DNA of 64,000 bases from Lewinellaceae bacterium (GTDB taxonomy: Bacteria > Bacteroidota > Bacteroidia > Chitinophagales > Saprospiraceae), in assembly GCA_020636315.1 (NCBI GenBank), contig JACJYA010000002.1, positions 712,390 through 776,389 on the forward strand, in the 5' to 3' direction. The notes beneath the pieces are model-generated. The model did not search any database, was not told the origin of the DNA, and saw nothing but the letters and a program-made list of their open reading frames with translations. Numbering within the stretch: position 1 is the stretch's first letter; each line of letters begins with the position of its first letter. The position numbers and the translations under genes are program-made. This document shows positions 32,266-41,954 of this stretch, piece after piece.

Positions 32266-34656
32266 TTATTCATACCTCAAGGCATCCGCCGGGTTGCCCA
32301 GAGCCGCCCGCAGCGACTGTGACAGTACCGACAGGCTGGCGACGAGGAGTGTCAAAAGGCCGGCCATCAGAAATGCCCAGGGTGAGAGCCGCACAGCATA
32401 AGCGTACTGTTCCAGCCAGGAGTGCAGGAGATACCAGGATAAAGCCCCTCCCATCAGGAACCCTACCAGGGTAAGATAGAAAAGGCGGTGGTGCAGAAGC
32501 ATCAGGATCTGGCCCACCGAAGCGCCCAGCACCTTGCGGATGCCGATCTCCCTGACCCGCCGGGAAACGGTGAAAGAGGCCAGGCCGTAAAGGCCCAGGC
32601 AGGCGATGAAGATGGCCAGCAGGGAGAAAAGCCCGACGACTTTGACCATTCGTTGCTCCGCCAGGTAGTCTTTGGCGAAATGTTCATCGAGGAAATAGTA
32701 ATTGAAAGGGAACCGGGGTTCGTAGGATTCCCAGAGCCGGCTCAGGGCGGGGAGAAGAGCAGGCAATTCGCCGCGATCGAACCGGACGGAAATGTGGTTC
32801 TTGCGCCCGTCCAGATACATCACCAGCGGGCCGATGGGCTGCTGAAAGGTATCGAAATGAAAATCTTTGACCACTCCAACGATGGGATAAGCCGTCCCAT
32901 CGGCAGTGAATTTTATGGTTTTGCCCAGCGGTTCTTCCCACCCCATCTGCCGCACCATCTGCTCGTTGACCACCAGGGCGCCAACGGAAGTATCCGTAGG
33001 GAACTGCGTGGAGAGAAAACGCCCCTCCGCCAATTCTATTCCGAAAGTCTCCAGGAAGTTCTCCTCTACCCGATACGACTGGGCCGGAACCTCCTTCCCG
33101 TTGCTGCCTTCCGGCAGGACGGTGGTGCCAAAGGTGCCCGAACGGATAGCGGCCTGGCAGATGGACACGGATTCAACACCCGGGAGTTGTTCCAGCTCCG
33201 CCCGAAACAACTCACTCTTCCGCTCAATGCCGGGAGGGGTGGACATTACAAGTACCTGTTCTTTATCGAATCCCAGGTCTTTGGAGAGGATGAAATTGAA
33301 TTGTTTGTACAAAACGATTGCCCCGGCAATCAACCCGACACTAAGGGAAAGCTGCAGGGCCGTCAGCACCGCACGGGGGCCGGCGCTGCCCCTGGCCTGC
33401 ACCTTCCTGGCCTTTAATACCTGGATCGGCCGAAATCCCGAGAGCACCAGTGCCGGGAACACACCTGCAGTCAGGCTAACGACAACAACGGTGAGGCCCA
33501 GGAAACCAAAGGCCAGATATTCACTCAGCAAACCTGACGGGATATCCCGGCCAAACAGGATATTGAAGCGTGGGAGCAAAGCATGAGCCAGAGCCAGGGA
33601 AAGCATACCGGCCAGGCCGGTGAAAATAAATGTTTCTGTGAGAAACTGAAAGGCCAGCGCCCGGCGCCCGGCGCCCAGCACCTTCTTCACCCCGACCTCC
33701 TTGCTGCGCTCCACCGACTTGGCGGTGCTGATATTGATGTAATTAAAGCAGGCGACCAGCAACACCAGGAGAGCGATGATGGAAAACGTACGCATAAAGA
33801 CGGCGCTGCCGTATTTATTGCCCCGCAGGTAACGGATATTGTCGGAATGAAGGTAAACTTCAGAGAGGGGTTGCAGGAAAAAGTCATACCTGCCGGTTCG
33901 GTTAGCCATGTACCGCTCCACAAAAGCAGGAAACTTAGCATCCAAAGCCTTTTCCTGTCCGGCATCCTGCAGGAGGACGTAGGTATAAACCGTTTGCCCG
34001 AGCCAGTTATTCATAAAACTGAAATCGTGAAAGCCTGAGCCCGGCCGGGTGGAACTCCAGGAAGCCAACGCCTCAAACTGCAGGTGGGAGCGCCGGGGAG
34101 GAGCTGCGATGATACCTGCTATGGAATACATATTATCATCCAATCCGATCACCGCTTTGCCCAAAGGGTCTTCATCTCCAAACAGGGCAGCCGCCAGTTT
34201 AGGCGTGATCAGCAACTGGCCCGGCACCGCAAGAGCGGAGGGGTCGCCCCGCACCATTTCAAAATCGAAGAGCTGCAGAAAGCTGGTGTCGGCAAAAACA
34301 AAACCTTCGGTATTCACCGACTGGTTTTCATGAGTCAGCAAAACTTCATCGAACCAGGGGGCGTAGTGCGTGGCTGCCTCCACCTCCGGATAATCCGCCA
34401 CCATGGTTGGCGCCATCATCCCCGGGGTTTCCGCCACCAGAAAGCGCTCTCCGCTGTCTTCCTTAACCCATTTGTTGACCCGGAATATGCGTCCGGCTTT
34501 GTCGTGAAAGGCATCGTACTGCGACTCGTCACGGATAAAGGTAAAGGCCAGTAAAACGGCCGTCAGGCCCAGCACTAACCCGCTCAGGTTGATCAGGGAA
34601 TAACCCCACTCGCGGGTGAAAAAACGGCGAACGATAGTCAGGTAGTGGTGTAGCAT
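32266..34656 (-). CDS. MacB/FtsX-type ABC transporter permease (copy 2)
   Basis: 796 residues, start MLHHYLTIVRRFFTREWGYSL. The duplicated FtsX layout is complete, with coupling motifs KEVGVKKVLGA (first half) and REIGIRKVLGA (second half) and the tail NPADALRYE. The first coupling motif has lysine where the others have arginine. It is preceded by permease copy 3 with 103 bp of TTTACAC repeat between them. Together with copy 3 and the S41 protease it forms a minus-strand unit under the sigma-54-like control region at 39.0-39.1 kb. No ATPase or membrane-fusion gene is adjacent, so the ATPase at 53.8 kb or another must serve it. Confidence 0.88.
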   Translation of the reverse strand: MLHHYLTIVRRFFTREWGYSLINLSGLVLGLTAVLLAFTFIRDESQYDAFHDKAGRIFRVNKWVKEDSGERFLVAETPGMMAPTMVADYPEVEAATHYAPWFDEVLLTHENQSVNTEGFVFADTSFLQLFDFEMVRGDPSALAVPGQLLITPKLAAALFGDEDPLGKAVIGLDDNMYSIAGIIAAPPRRSHLQFEALASWSSTRPGSGFHDFSFMNNWLGQTVYTYVLLQDAGQEKALDAKFPAFVERYMANRTGRYDFFLQPLSEVYLHSDNIRYLRGNKYGSAVFMRTFSIIALLVLLVACFNYINISTAKSVERSKEVGVKKVLGAGRRALAFQFLTETFIFTGLAGMLSLALAHALLPRFNILFGRDIPSGLLSEYLAFGFLGLTVVVVSLTAGVFPALVLSGFRPIQVLKARKVQARGSAGPRAVLTALQLSLSVGLIAGAIVLYKQFNFILSKDLGFDKEQVLVMSTPPGIERKSELFRAELEQLPGVESVSICQAAIRSGTFGTTVLPEGSNGKEVPAQSYRVEENFLETFGIELAEGRFLSTQFPTDTSVGALVVNEQMVRQMGWEEPLGKTIKFTADGTAYPIVGVVKDFHFDTFQQPIGPLVMYLDGRKNHISVRFDRGELPALLPALSRLWESYEPRFPFNYYFLDEHFAKDYLAEQRMVKVVGLFSLLAIFIACLGLYGLASFTVSRRVREIGIRKVLGASVGQILMLLHHRLFYLTLVGFLMGGALSWYLLHSWLEQYAYAVRLSPWAFLMAGLLTLLVASLSVLSQSLRAALGNPADALRYE

Positions 34657-34676
34657 AGGGTGATTATTATTAGGTA

Positions 34677-34748
34677 TAAGGGTGTAAAAGTGTAAATGAA
34701 GCCCATTTTTACACGTTTACACGTTTACACTTAAGCACTTTTAGACCT
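34677..34748. repeat. TTTACAC short repeat between permease copies 2 and 3
   Basis: GTGTAAAAGTGTAAATG, then TTTTTACACG/TTTACACG units in the other orientation, form an imperfect hairpin in the gap of a probable operon. Confidence 0.55.
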
Positions 34749-34759
34749 TTCCATATTCA

Positions 34760-37183
34760 TCATTCATACCTCAGCGCCTCTACCGGGTTTCTCACCGCCG
34801 CCCTTATGGCCTGGTAACTCACAGTAACTGCCGCGATGGCCAGGGCCAGGAATACCGGAAGCAGGAAAAACCACCAGCTCAGGCTGATGCCGAAGGCGAA
34901 ATTGTCCAGCCACTTTTTCAGAAAATAATAGGCTACCGGCAGAGCAAGTACAGAAGCGGCCAGCACCAAACGGACATATTCTTCTGACAACAGCACCAGG
35001 ATCTGGGATACGCTGGCGCCCAGTACCTTCCGGACGCCGATCTCTTTCGTCCGCCGGGCCACACTGAAGGAGGACAGCCCAAACAGGCCCAGGCAGGCCA
35101 CTATAATTGCCAGTAGAGTAAACAGGCCGAAGGCAAAACCAAAACGCAGGTCGGCCTGATACTGGGCCTCGTAGAACTCATCCAGGAAGAAGGCGCTTAC
35201 CGGGGATTCGGGGAAATGGCCCTTCCACTGGCCCTCGGCAAAACGCACCAGTTCCCGGGGATCGGAAACCTCCGCTTTAATAGAATAATAGGTATAACCA
35301 TAAGGCTGGTAATAGTAACAGATCGGTTTGAAATCGAACTGCAGGGATTCCTGATGATAATCTTTAATAACGCCCACAACACGCCCCAGGCTCTGCCCGT
35401 TGGAGGCAAGTATCTCCTCTCCCAGGGCCGCCTCCGGGCTGTCAAAGCCGAACACGCGCACCGCCGTTTCGTTGAGGACAGTGGCCTGTCGGCCGGCCTC
35501 GAAAGGCACATCAAATTCCCGCCCGGCGATCAGCTCAGCTCCATACTGCCGGAAAAACCGGCGATCGACTAAAAAGGTGCGGAACCGTTTATAACCGCTG
35601 CTCGGAGAATTGGCCCAGCGAAGGCCCCAGGAATTGCCCACTTCTTTGCCGGGAATATCGCCCGAGGCAGCCACGCTTTTCACGCCAGGCCAGCGTAGAA
35701 GTTCTTCCTTAAAGGTTCGGATCCTATCCGTAAAAGTACTGTCTTTATAAGTCACGTCCCTCAGCACCAGGGTTTGATCAATATCAACTCCAAGGTCTTC
35801 CTGCCGCATGAAATTGATCTGCCGGTAAATGGCCAGTGAACCCGCGATCAGGGCAATGGTGGCAATAAACTGTAGCGCAACCAGGCCTTTACGGAGGCCG
35901 CCGCCAGCGCCGGTAGCTGCCGATTTATGGCTTTTCAGCACCAGCACGGGGCGGTGAGCGGAAAGGATAAAGGCGGGATACAAGCCCGCCAGCAAGGCTC
36001 CGCCCGTGAAGAGCAGAGCCACAAACCCCCAGAACCAGGGCACCTGCAGCAAAGAGAAGGAGATCGCCTTACCCACCAGCCGCCCGAAGGCGGGCATCAG
36101 GCTGTTCGCTGCCAGCAAGGCCAGGCCGAGGGCCACGAAATTAACCAGGGCCGATTCCAGCAGGAACTGCCGCAACAGCTGCCCGCGACGGGCTCCCACT
36201 ACCTTCCGCACGCCCACCTCGCGCGCCCGGTCCAGTGAACGGGCAGTAGAGAGGTTAATGTAATTGAACCAGGCGATGAGGATGATGAACAGGGCAATGG
36301 CCATCATAGCATATACATAGCGGGCGTTACCCGCCGGTTTATACTCATAACCTAAATGAGAATTCAGGTAGATGTCTTCCAGCGGCTGGGTAAAGAACCG
36401 GATCTTGTAATTGCCTTCTTCCATGCTTTCGCCCATGTGCCGCTCGGCAAAGGCAGGCAATTGCTCTTCCAGGGAAGTGATTTCGGTACCCGGCCGGAGC
36501 ATCACGTAGGTGTAAAAATCCGACCAGCCCCAACTGTTCTCCGCATCACCGCCGCGGGCCGCCGCCAAATCGATGTAAGTCACATAGGAAAAGGCAAAAT
36601 CGAAGGCCAGATGGGAGTTTTCCGGAATGTCTTCAAAAACGGCGGCCACCTCGAAAGGCGTAGCGGCAGTTCCTATTTCGAGCGTTTGCCCAATGGGGTT
36701 TTCGGCGCCGAAGTACTTTCTCGCCATGGCCTCCGAGACCGCTCCTTTGTAAGGCTCGCTGAGAGCAGCTTTGATGTCTCCCCGGCTCACGCCAAAGGAA
36801 AAAATGTCAAAAAGGGAAGAATCGGCATAAATGATGCCCTGTTCTCCGTAGCGCTGATCTTCATGAGCCACCACTCCGCCTGTCCGCCTGATGCGTGTTG
36901 CTTTTTCGACCTCGGGAAATTCGCGCAGCAGGTGCGGCGCCACTGCCGGAAAGGTAAAAGCGAAATCCTGCTTAGCTTCTCCCGGCTCGTATTTCTCCAT
37001 TGCGATCCGGAAAATGCGCTCCTTATTTTCATGAAACTGGTCATAGCTGCGCTCCCAGGATACAAACTGCAAAATGAGCAGACAGGCTGTCATGCCAATG
37101 GCCAACCCGAAAATGTTGACGGAAGAGAAGAGCCTGTTCTTTAATAAGTTCCGTAATGCGATCTTGAAGTAGTTTCTTAGCAT
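34760..37183 (-). CDS. MacB/FtsX-type ABC transporter permease (copy 3)
   Basis: 807 residues. The start MLRNYFKIALRNLLKNRLFSSVNI is the family's typical amphipathic N-terminus, leading to helix 1 (about 22-42), the MacB_PCD periplasmic domain (about 45-265), three helices, helix 5, a second periplasmic domain (about 465-660) and three terminal helices. The coupling motifs are REVGVRKVVGA and KEIGVRKVLGA; the tail is NPVEALRYE. It follows the S41 protease after a 214-bp gap that contains dispersed repeat A, and precedes copy 2. Its context suggests a protease plus permease envelope-stress or export unit (inference). Confidence 0.88.
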   Translation of the reverse strand: MLRNYFKIALRNLLKNRLFSSVNIFGLAIGMTACLLILQFVSWERSYDQFHENKERIFRIAMEKYEPGEAKQDFAFTFPAVAPHLLREFPEVEKATRIRRTGGVVAHEDQRYGEQGIIYADSSLFDIFSFGVSRGDIKAALSEPYKGAVSEAMARKYFGAENPIGQTLEIGTAATPFEVAAVFEDIPENSHLAFDFAFSYVTYIDLAAARGGDAENSWGWSDFYTYVMLRPGTEITSLEEQLPAFAERHMGESMEEGNYKIRFFTQPLEDIYLNSHLGYEYKPAGNARYVYAMMAIALFIILIAWFNYINLSTARSLDRAREVGVRKVVGARRGQLLRQFLLESALVNFVALGLALLAANSLMPAFGRLVGKAISFSLLQVPWFWGFVALLFTGGALLAGLYPAFILSAHRPVLVLKSHKSAATGAGGGLRKGLVALQFIATIALIAGSLAIYRQINFMRQEDLGVDIDQTLVLRDVTYKDSTFTDRIRTFKEELLRWPGVKSVAASGDIPGKEVGNSWGLRWANSPSSGYKRFRTFLVDRRFFRQYGAELIAGREFDVPFEAGRQATVLNETAVRVFGFDSPEAALGEEILASNGQSLGRVVGVIKDYHQESLQFDFKPICYYYQPYGYTYYSIKAEVSDPRELVRFAEGQWKGHFPESPVSAFFLDEFYEAQYQADLRFGFAFGLFTLLAIIVACLGLFGLSSFSVARRTKEIGVRKVLGASVSQILVLLSEEYVRLVLAASVLALPVAYYFLKKWLDNFAFGISLSWWFFLLPVFLALAIAAVTVSYQAIRAAVRNPVEALRYE

Positions 37184-37245
37184 GGCTTTTTATTGTGTAT
37201 GTAGTGTGCATTCGTGTATAAGTTGGCTCCCCCTTTCCGCTACAT

Positions 37246-37375
37246 GGGGGGATAGTCCAAATTAAGTGTGCCCGCGTTGCGCTAACCCGCTGGTTTTCAT
37301 GAACTCAAAAACTGAGCCCGTCTTCATTTCTCAGCCGGGTAAAAAACCAGAAGCTGTGAACACTCCCCAATATGT
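37246..37375 (+). repeat. Dispersed intergenic repeat A, copy 3
   Basis: GGGGGGATAGTCCAAATTAAGTG and CGCTAACCCGCTGGTTTTC align with copy 1 (reverse complement) for about 60 bp; the rest has diverged, ending with GTGAACACTCCCC. It lies between the S41 protease and permease copy 3. Confidence 0.5.
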
Positions 37376-37397
37376 CCCCTGCAAATGCACCTGCACA

Positions 37398-38777
37398 CTA
37401 AAGTTTCCCCTTCAACACCTCCACCGCTTTCTCCAGCACAGGGTCCCGGTTTTGTATAAAATCCTCAACAGTGGGAGATACTTCTACTTGTGGAATGATG
37501 CCGTAGCCCACAAATTCCCGTCCATCCGGGAACACATCCTTCTTGGTGCAGATCCGGGCCGAGGCGCCACCGGGCAGCTCGAAAATCAGGGGTTGCCCGG
37601 TGCTTCCGTATGTTTTCTGGCCCATGCGGGTAATATGGGGTTGGTTATCGAGATATACCAGAAAGTCTTCCGCAGCGGAAGCTGTATTGTGGCTGGTAAG
37701 AATGACAGTGGGCGCCACGAGTTTGGGCCCTTCTACATCATTGGTGTCGGGTTCGTATTCGAATTCATACCAGACGTCTCCGTTGAAGTAGTCCAGGGAT
37801 TTTTTTGCCCATTCGTCACCTACGGTGTCGATTTTTTCGGCCGCTACCCAATACCCCCAGGCCTTGTAGGCTGCCCGATGCTCCCGGGTCATGCTTCTGG
37901 ACCCGTACAACAATTTGTCCTTGGTAAGATATTTGGCGATCGCCAGCCCGATGTCCGTGCTTCCGCCGCCGTTGTCGCGTATATCGACCACCAGGGCTTT
38001 GGCGTTGAGGAGTTCCGGTACTTTTTCTATAAAGAGGGTGTCGATCTTTGGGTCGCCGAAAGAATTGAGCGCCACATAGGCTATGCTGTCTTCCAGCCAA
38101 CGAAAGCTCATCAGTTCCCAGTCGGGGAAGGGTGGATAGATGTCCTCCTTGTTCAGGGCACGAGTGAGGTTGAAATCCCGCTCCTCCCCTTCCGGCGTGC
38201 GGATGCGGATATCGACACGCTCCCCCGCAAAGCCCATTAAAAGGTTTCGGATACCATTGTCCCAGAGAATGTATTCTGTGGAGGATGAGATGTAAGGAAT
38301 AACTTCCTGCTCCAGGTATTCTTTAGCCGGAATGCTGTTTACCTCAATGATCTCACTCCCCACTGGTATCTCTTCCTTTTTCGGTTCATTGACGTGGGTG
38401 ACGATGGCCCTGCCGCCGATATTTTCCAGAAAAAGGCGATAATCGCCAAAGCTGGTGCGGTACAAGAGGGAATCGATCCGGCGGGGCATATAAACATTGG
38501 TATGCCCATCCTGCAAAAGAGCGCAGAACCGCTTAAGTGCCCGGTAATAGTCGTAGTCAGTTTCCGTAGCGAGAACTATGGGAATGTAGGCCTGATAGGC
38601 GCTGTCCCAGTTCAGGTTCGGCACCTGATCGAAAAAGGCGAAATTGTAGTTCACCTCCTGCCAGAACTCTGACAGGCCATAGAGCTTTTCTTCCGGGCGG
38701 AGGGTATGCTTCCGCTGGGCCAGAATAACAGTTGGGACAACGAAAAAGAGCAGAAGGAAGGTACTTACTTTGTGCAT
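37398..38777 (-). CDS. Secreted S41-family (C-terminal processing type) peptidase
   Basis: 459 residues. The signal peptide is about 1-20 (MHKVSTFLLLFFVVPTVILAQ). A PDZ-like region (about 125-165, HVNEPKKEEIPVGSEIIEVNS) precedes the S41 catalytic domain: VVDIRDNGGGSTDIG is the family hallmark, TSHNTASAAEDFL carries the nucleophilic serine, and GQKTYGSTGQP the general-base lysine. It should act in the periplasm or on the surface. Unlike standard CtpA, an N-terminal helical domain is present (about 25-115, FWQEVNYNFAFFDQVP), as in tricorn-like members. It is the first gene of a probable unit with permease copies 3 and 2. Upstream, a sigma-54-like element and two palindromes indicate activator-dependent expression. 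Confidence 0.88.
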   Translation of the reverse strand: MHKVSTFLLLFFVVPTVILAQRKHTLRPEEKLYGLSEFWQEVNYNFAFFDQVPNLNWDSAYQAYIPIVLATETDYDYYRALKRFCALLQDGHTNVYMPRRIDSLLYRTSFGDYRLFLENIGGRAIVTHVNEPKKEEIPVGSEIIEVNSIPAKEYLEQEVIPYISSSTEYILWDNGIRNLLMGFAGERVDIRIRTPEGEERDFNLTRALNKEDIYPPFPDWELMSFRWLEDSIAYVALNSFGDPKIDTLFIEKVPELLNAKALVVDIRDNGGGSTDIGLAIAKYLTKDKLLYGSRSMTREHRAAYKAWGYWVAAEKIDTVGDEWAKKSLDYFNGDVWYEFEYEPDTNDVEGPKLVAPTVILTSHNTASAAEDFLVYLDNQPHITRMGQKTYGSTGQPLIFELPGGASARICTKKDVFPDGREFVGYGIIPQVEVSPTVEDFIQNRDPVLEKAVEVLKGKL

Positions 38778-38829
38778 TGAGATGGTTGTGGTTGATTGGT
38801 TATTGATTGATTAGTGAGATCAACTTGTG

Positions 38830-38940
38830 CGAAAGCGCCCATTCCAGACAGATCGTTATTTTTATAATCATTCAAAATATAACGATTACTTTTGTAATCA
38901 TTACTTTTATAATAATTATATTTATTACGATTTAAACCGC
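38830..38940. other. A/T-rich leader of the S41 protease unit
   Basis: A very A/T-rich tract with repeated TTTATAATCATT-like units and a hairpin GATTAC-TTTT-GTAATC (about 38884-38899). It falls in the predicted 5' leader between the sigma-54-like element and the start codon; no gene is seen. Confidence 0.4.
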
Positions 38941-39015
38941 ACTACCCCATCTGCCTCCGCTGAGAGCTTGTTTGGTGGATGGCTGTGGCGCCATTCAGGT
39001 TTCCTTTTCCAACTA

Positions 39016-39030
39016 CCAAATTGCATGCCA
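39016..39030 (-). promoter_or_regulatory. Sigma-54-like -24/-12 element of the S41 protease unit
   Basis: Minus strand reads TGGCATG-CAAT-TTGG, against the sigma-54 consensus TGGCACG-N4-TTGC. GG at -24 is kept; the -12 dinucleotide is GG rather than GC. It lies 240 bp before the protease ATG and 56 bp from the paired palindromes at 39086-39123. Confidence 0.5.
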
Positions 39031-39085
39031 AAGCACTTAAACAACTAAAAAACAACAACTTAAGAAGCCCCTCATGCTTCCCGCC

Positions 39086-39123
39086 TGTGCGCTGGTGCAC
39101 AATGGAGTGTTCGTTTTCGGACA
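39086..39123. promoter_or_regulatory. Paired enhancer-like palindromes upstream of the S41 protease unit
   Basis: TGTGCGCTGGTGCACA (39086-39101) and TGTTCGTTTTCGGACA (39108-39123), start-to-start spacing 22 bp. Both fit TGTKCR-N4-YGVACA, the motif also found upstream of the ATPase at 54.5 kb and permease copy 7 at 59.4 kb. Confidence 0.65.
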
Positions 39124-39131
39124 GAGCAGGC

Positions 39132-41939
39132 CTACTTCACTTCACTGGGGGATATGCCAAATTCTTCTCTGAAACTCCTTGAAAAATAGGAAAGGTTGGA
39201 ATAACCAACCTGGTAAGCTACCTCAGAAACCGTTCCGGACCTTTTCTCCAGTAATTCCCTGGCGTAGTACAGGCGTTGCCGGCGGATCTGCTCCAGAGGA
39301 GTTTTGCCGGTAAGCGCCTTGAGTTTTCGGAACAGCTGGCTGCGGCTGTAACCGACATCCCTGCCCAATTCTTCAACGGAATAATATTCATTGGACAGGT
39401 TCTTCCGGATCGCCGCCATGACGTTTTGCAGGAAGCGTTCCTCCAGAGAGGTTACGTTCTGAAGCGCCGGGCTCCAGGGGTGTTTGCTGTATTTTTCTTT
39501 CAGCTGTTCCCGGATGCGGATCAGGTTGGCCACTTTCACCGCCAGCTCTTTGGCGTCAAAGGGCTTGGTGAGGTAATCATCTGCACCGGTGCTCAGTCCG
39601 GCCAGTTTATCTTTTTGTTCTGCTTTGGCGGTCAGCAGCAGGATGGGAATATGGCTGGTTTTCTCCTCCTTTTTCAGATGATCGCACAGTTCAATGCCGC
39701 TCATTTCCGGCATCATGACATCGCTGACGACCAGGTCGGGCAAGTGTTCCAGGGCTTTTTCAACCCCCTCTCTGCCATTTCCTGCCAGGAGTACCCGGTG
39801 TTGCTCGCTCAGGATCTCCTGCAGGAATGCCTGCAGGCCAACGTTATCCTCCACAACCAGCACCAGGCTTTCTTTTTCAGAGCCTTCAGCAACAGGAACG
39901 GCCTCCGGCGGCTTCTCAGAGGCCGGCAAGCGGTAGGGTAAGGTAGATTCTCCTGCCAACCGGGAAGGTTCAGTAGAAAATTCCTCCGGTGAGAACAGGT
40001 TCGGGCTGATACCGATCCGGCAGGTGATGGAAGTGCCCGCCCCCAGCTGGCTATCCACGGAGACCCGCCCATGGTGCAATTCCACCAGCTCTTTAACGAG
40101 GGCCATGCCGATGCCGCTCCCCTGCTGAGCGGCCTTGTCGGCCTGGTAAAAGCGGTCGAAAATATGCTCCGCTTCTACCTGGCTCATTCCTGGCCCCGTG
40201 TCCGTCACCTTTATTTTCAGGTACTGGCCTGAAGCTTCCGCCATCACGCGCACCTCCCCTTTGAAAGGAGTGAATTTGACTGCGTTGGAAAGCAGGTTCA
40301 CCAGTATTTTTTCCAGTTTATCCGGGTCGAAGCAGGCCTCGGCGGCCGCTTCGGAATAACTGGCGACCAGGTGTATGCCGTTCCTTCCGGCGATGTCTTC
40401 GAACTCCGCTACTCTGCTGCGGATAAATTTCAGGACATCGCCGCGCTGCAATCTCAACTCCATTTTGCCCGATTCTATTTTCGAAAGGTCGAGGATCTGA
40501 TCGATCAATTCCTCCATACGCAGGGCATTGCGTTTCATCAACTGAATGTGCGCCGCCCTGACCGGAATTTCATTATCATCATCCTGCATTTCGCTGAATG
40601 GGACACTCTCCGCAGCCCTTTGCAGCGGGCCCAGGATGAGGGAGAGCGGCGTGCGGAACTCATGGCTGATATTGGTAAAAAAGCGGGTTTTCAGGCGGTC
40701 CAGGTCCTGCATTTTCTCAGCCTGGGCCTGTTGACGTTCTCCTTCCAGAAGCCGGTAGCCCAGCCCGGCTGCGAATAGGAACAACAGTGTTACCTGCCCA
40801 ACCATCCAGGAAACCGGGCCCCACTTGTGGCCATTTATGATGGCGAAAACGCCGATGATGTTGCCGGCCACAAAACTGAAAAAACCTGCTCCGAACAACC
40901 GGGCAGGCCAGTTAGTGCTCAGCACAAACCGGATGCAAAACGGGATAAAAAGCAAAAAGGACAGGATAAGCCAGGGCTGGATCACCTGGTATGGTTTCCA
41001 GAAATTTCGAATAAAGTAAAAGGCTGTTACTGCCGCCAGTAGGATCAATACGAACTGATAGTATCGGCTCCAACGGGGAAAACGGGCTTTGATGTCAATG
41101 AATTCCCGGCCGAACAACATCAGAAAAGTAAGGGAAAAAAGATGGGCATAAAAAATGGGCGCGCTCCACTCCGGATGCTCGGGAATCAGGCCAAGGAGGC
41201 CGCCCTCCGGCTCGGTGGACAACAGGTCCAGGGAGTACAACAGGCAGAAGATCCCGAAATACAGAAAGGCGCGGTCGCGTACATAGTAAAAGAACACCAG
41301 CACGTACAGGCCAATGATGATGAACATCCCCCAGGGCCCCAGGATCACCCAGCGCAGGCCGAAATCCGGCGAAGGCAGCCCCGCAGAAGCACTCCTCAAT
41401 TCCAGCCCCAGCCAGGCCGTTTGCGGATCGGTCGCATTCTGCAGGCGTACATACAGTTCGTAATGCCTGCCGGCCTCCAGAGATACCGGGACGGCCGCCA
41501 CCATATAGTGGGCCGGCAGCTTCTTCTCAGAACGGGGAACAAAAAAACCGGACCGGCCATGGTTGCGGACTGCCCCATCCTGATCGACAAGATACGCATC
41601 CATATAATCCAGGCGGTGCTCAGTATAGCCGGTTTCCGGGTTGCCGGGAACGACTATTCTGGCGCCGGTAATGTCCTCTTTGGCCACCACCGGGATCCGC
41701 AGCCAGTAAGCTACCGGATAAGGCCCTTCCTGTTCAAGGTTGTAACCGGCAATAAACGGAGGCTGCTGCTGAAGCAGATCCTCCAGCGTCTGCTCGCCGG
41801 TAGTATCCACAAAAAGGCCGGCGTACCGGGCCAGCCCAATGCGGACAAACATGGAATCTATTGTCAACGTATCTGAAGCGATAGCGAAAAGCGGAAGGGC
41901 TGTTAACGCTATGCCCACAAGCCAGGTTCTGGTGTTCAT
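39132..41939 (-). CDS. Hybrid two-component sensor with AraC-type DNA-binding domain (one-protein system)
   Basis: 935 residues. A signal sequence (about 1-21) leads to a 7TMR-DISMED2-like ligand domain (about 25-185), seven helices of the 7TMR-DISM type (about 198-398), HisKA with His426 (NISHEFRTPLSLILGP), HATPase_c (NLLSNAVKFT, DTGPGM, GSGIGMALVKE), a receiver domain (LVVEDNVGLQAFL, VVSDVMMPEMSG with the acceptor Asp, LTAKAEQ, TKPF) and a C-terminal AraC HTH pair (YSVEELGRDVGYSRSQLFRKL, VAYQVGYSNLSYFSRSFREEF). The protein senses an extracytoplasmic signal and binds DNA itself. It is 15 bp downstream of a small membrane protein and likely co-transcribed. Its target is unknown. Confidence 0.93.
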   Translation of the reverse strand: MNTRTWLVGIALTALPLFAIASDTLTIDSMFVRIGLARYAGLFVDTTGEQTLEDLLQQQPPFIAGYNLEQEGPYPVAYWLRIPVVAKEDITGARIVVPGNPETGYTEHRLDYMDAYLVDQDGAVRNHGRSGFFVPRSEKKLPAHYMVAAVPVSLEAGRHYELYVRLQNATDPQTAWLGLELRSASAGLPSPDFGLRWVILGPWGMFIIIGLYVLVFFYYVRDRAFLYFGIFCLLYSLDLLSTEPEGGLLGLIPEHPEWSAPIFYAHLFSLTFLMLFGREFIDIKARFPRWSRYYQFVLILLAAVTAFYFIRNFWKPYQVIQPWLILSFLLFIPFCIRFVLSTNWPARLFGAGFFSFVAGNIIGVFAIINGHKWGPVSWMVGQVTLLFLFAAGLGYRLLEGERQQAQAEKMQDLDRLKTRFFTNISHEFRTPLSLILGPLQRAAESVPFSEMQDDDNEIPVRAAHIQLMKRNALRMEELIDQILDLSKIESGKMELRLQRGDVLKFIRSRVAEFEDIAGRNGIHLVASYSEAAAEACFDPDKLEKILVNLLSNAVKFTPFKGEVRVMAEASGQYLKIKVTDTGPGMSQVEAEHIFDRFYQADKAAQQGSGIGMALVKELVELHHGRVSVDSQLGAGTSITCRIGISPNLFSPEEFSTEPSRLAGESTLPYRLPASEKPPEAVPVAEGSEKESLVLVVEDNVGLQAFLQEILSEQHRVLLAGNGREGVEKALEHLPDLVVSDVMMPEMSGIELCDHLKKEEKTSHIPILLLTAKAEQKDKLAGLSTGADDYLTKPFDAKELAVKVANLIRIREQLKEKYSKHPWSPALQNVTSLEERFLQNVMAAIRKNLSNEYYSVEELGRDVGYSRSQLFRKLKALTGKTPLEQIRRQRLYYARELLEKRSGTVSEVAYQVGYSNLSYFSRSFREEFGISPSEVK

Positions 41940-41954
41940 GACAAATTCAGTTTC

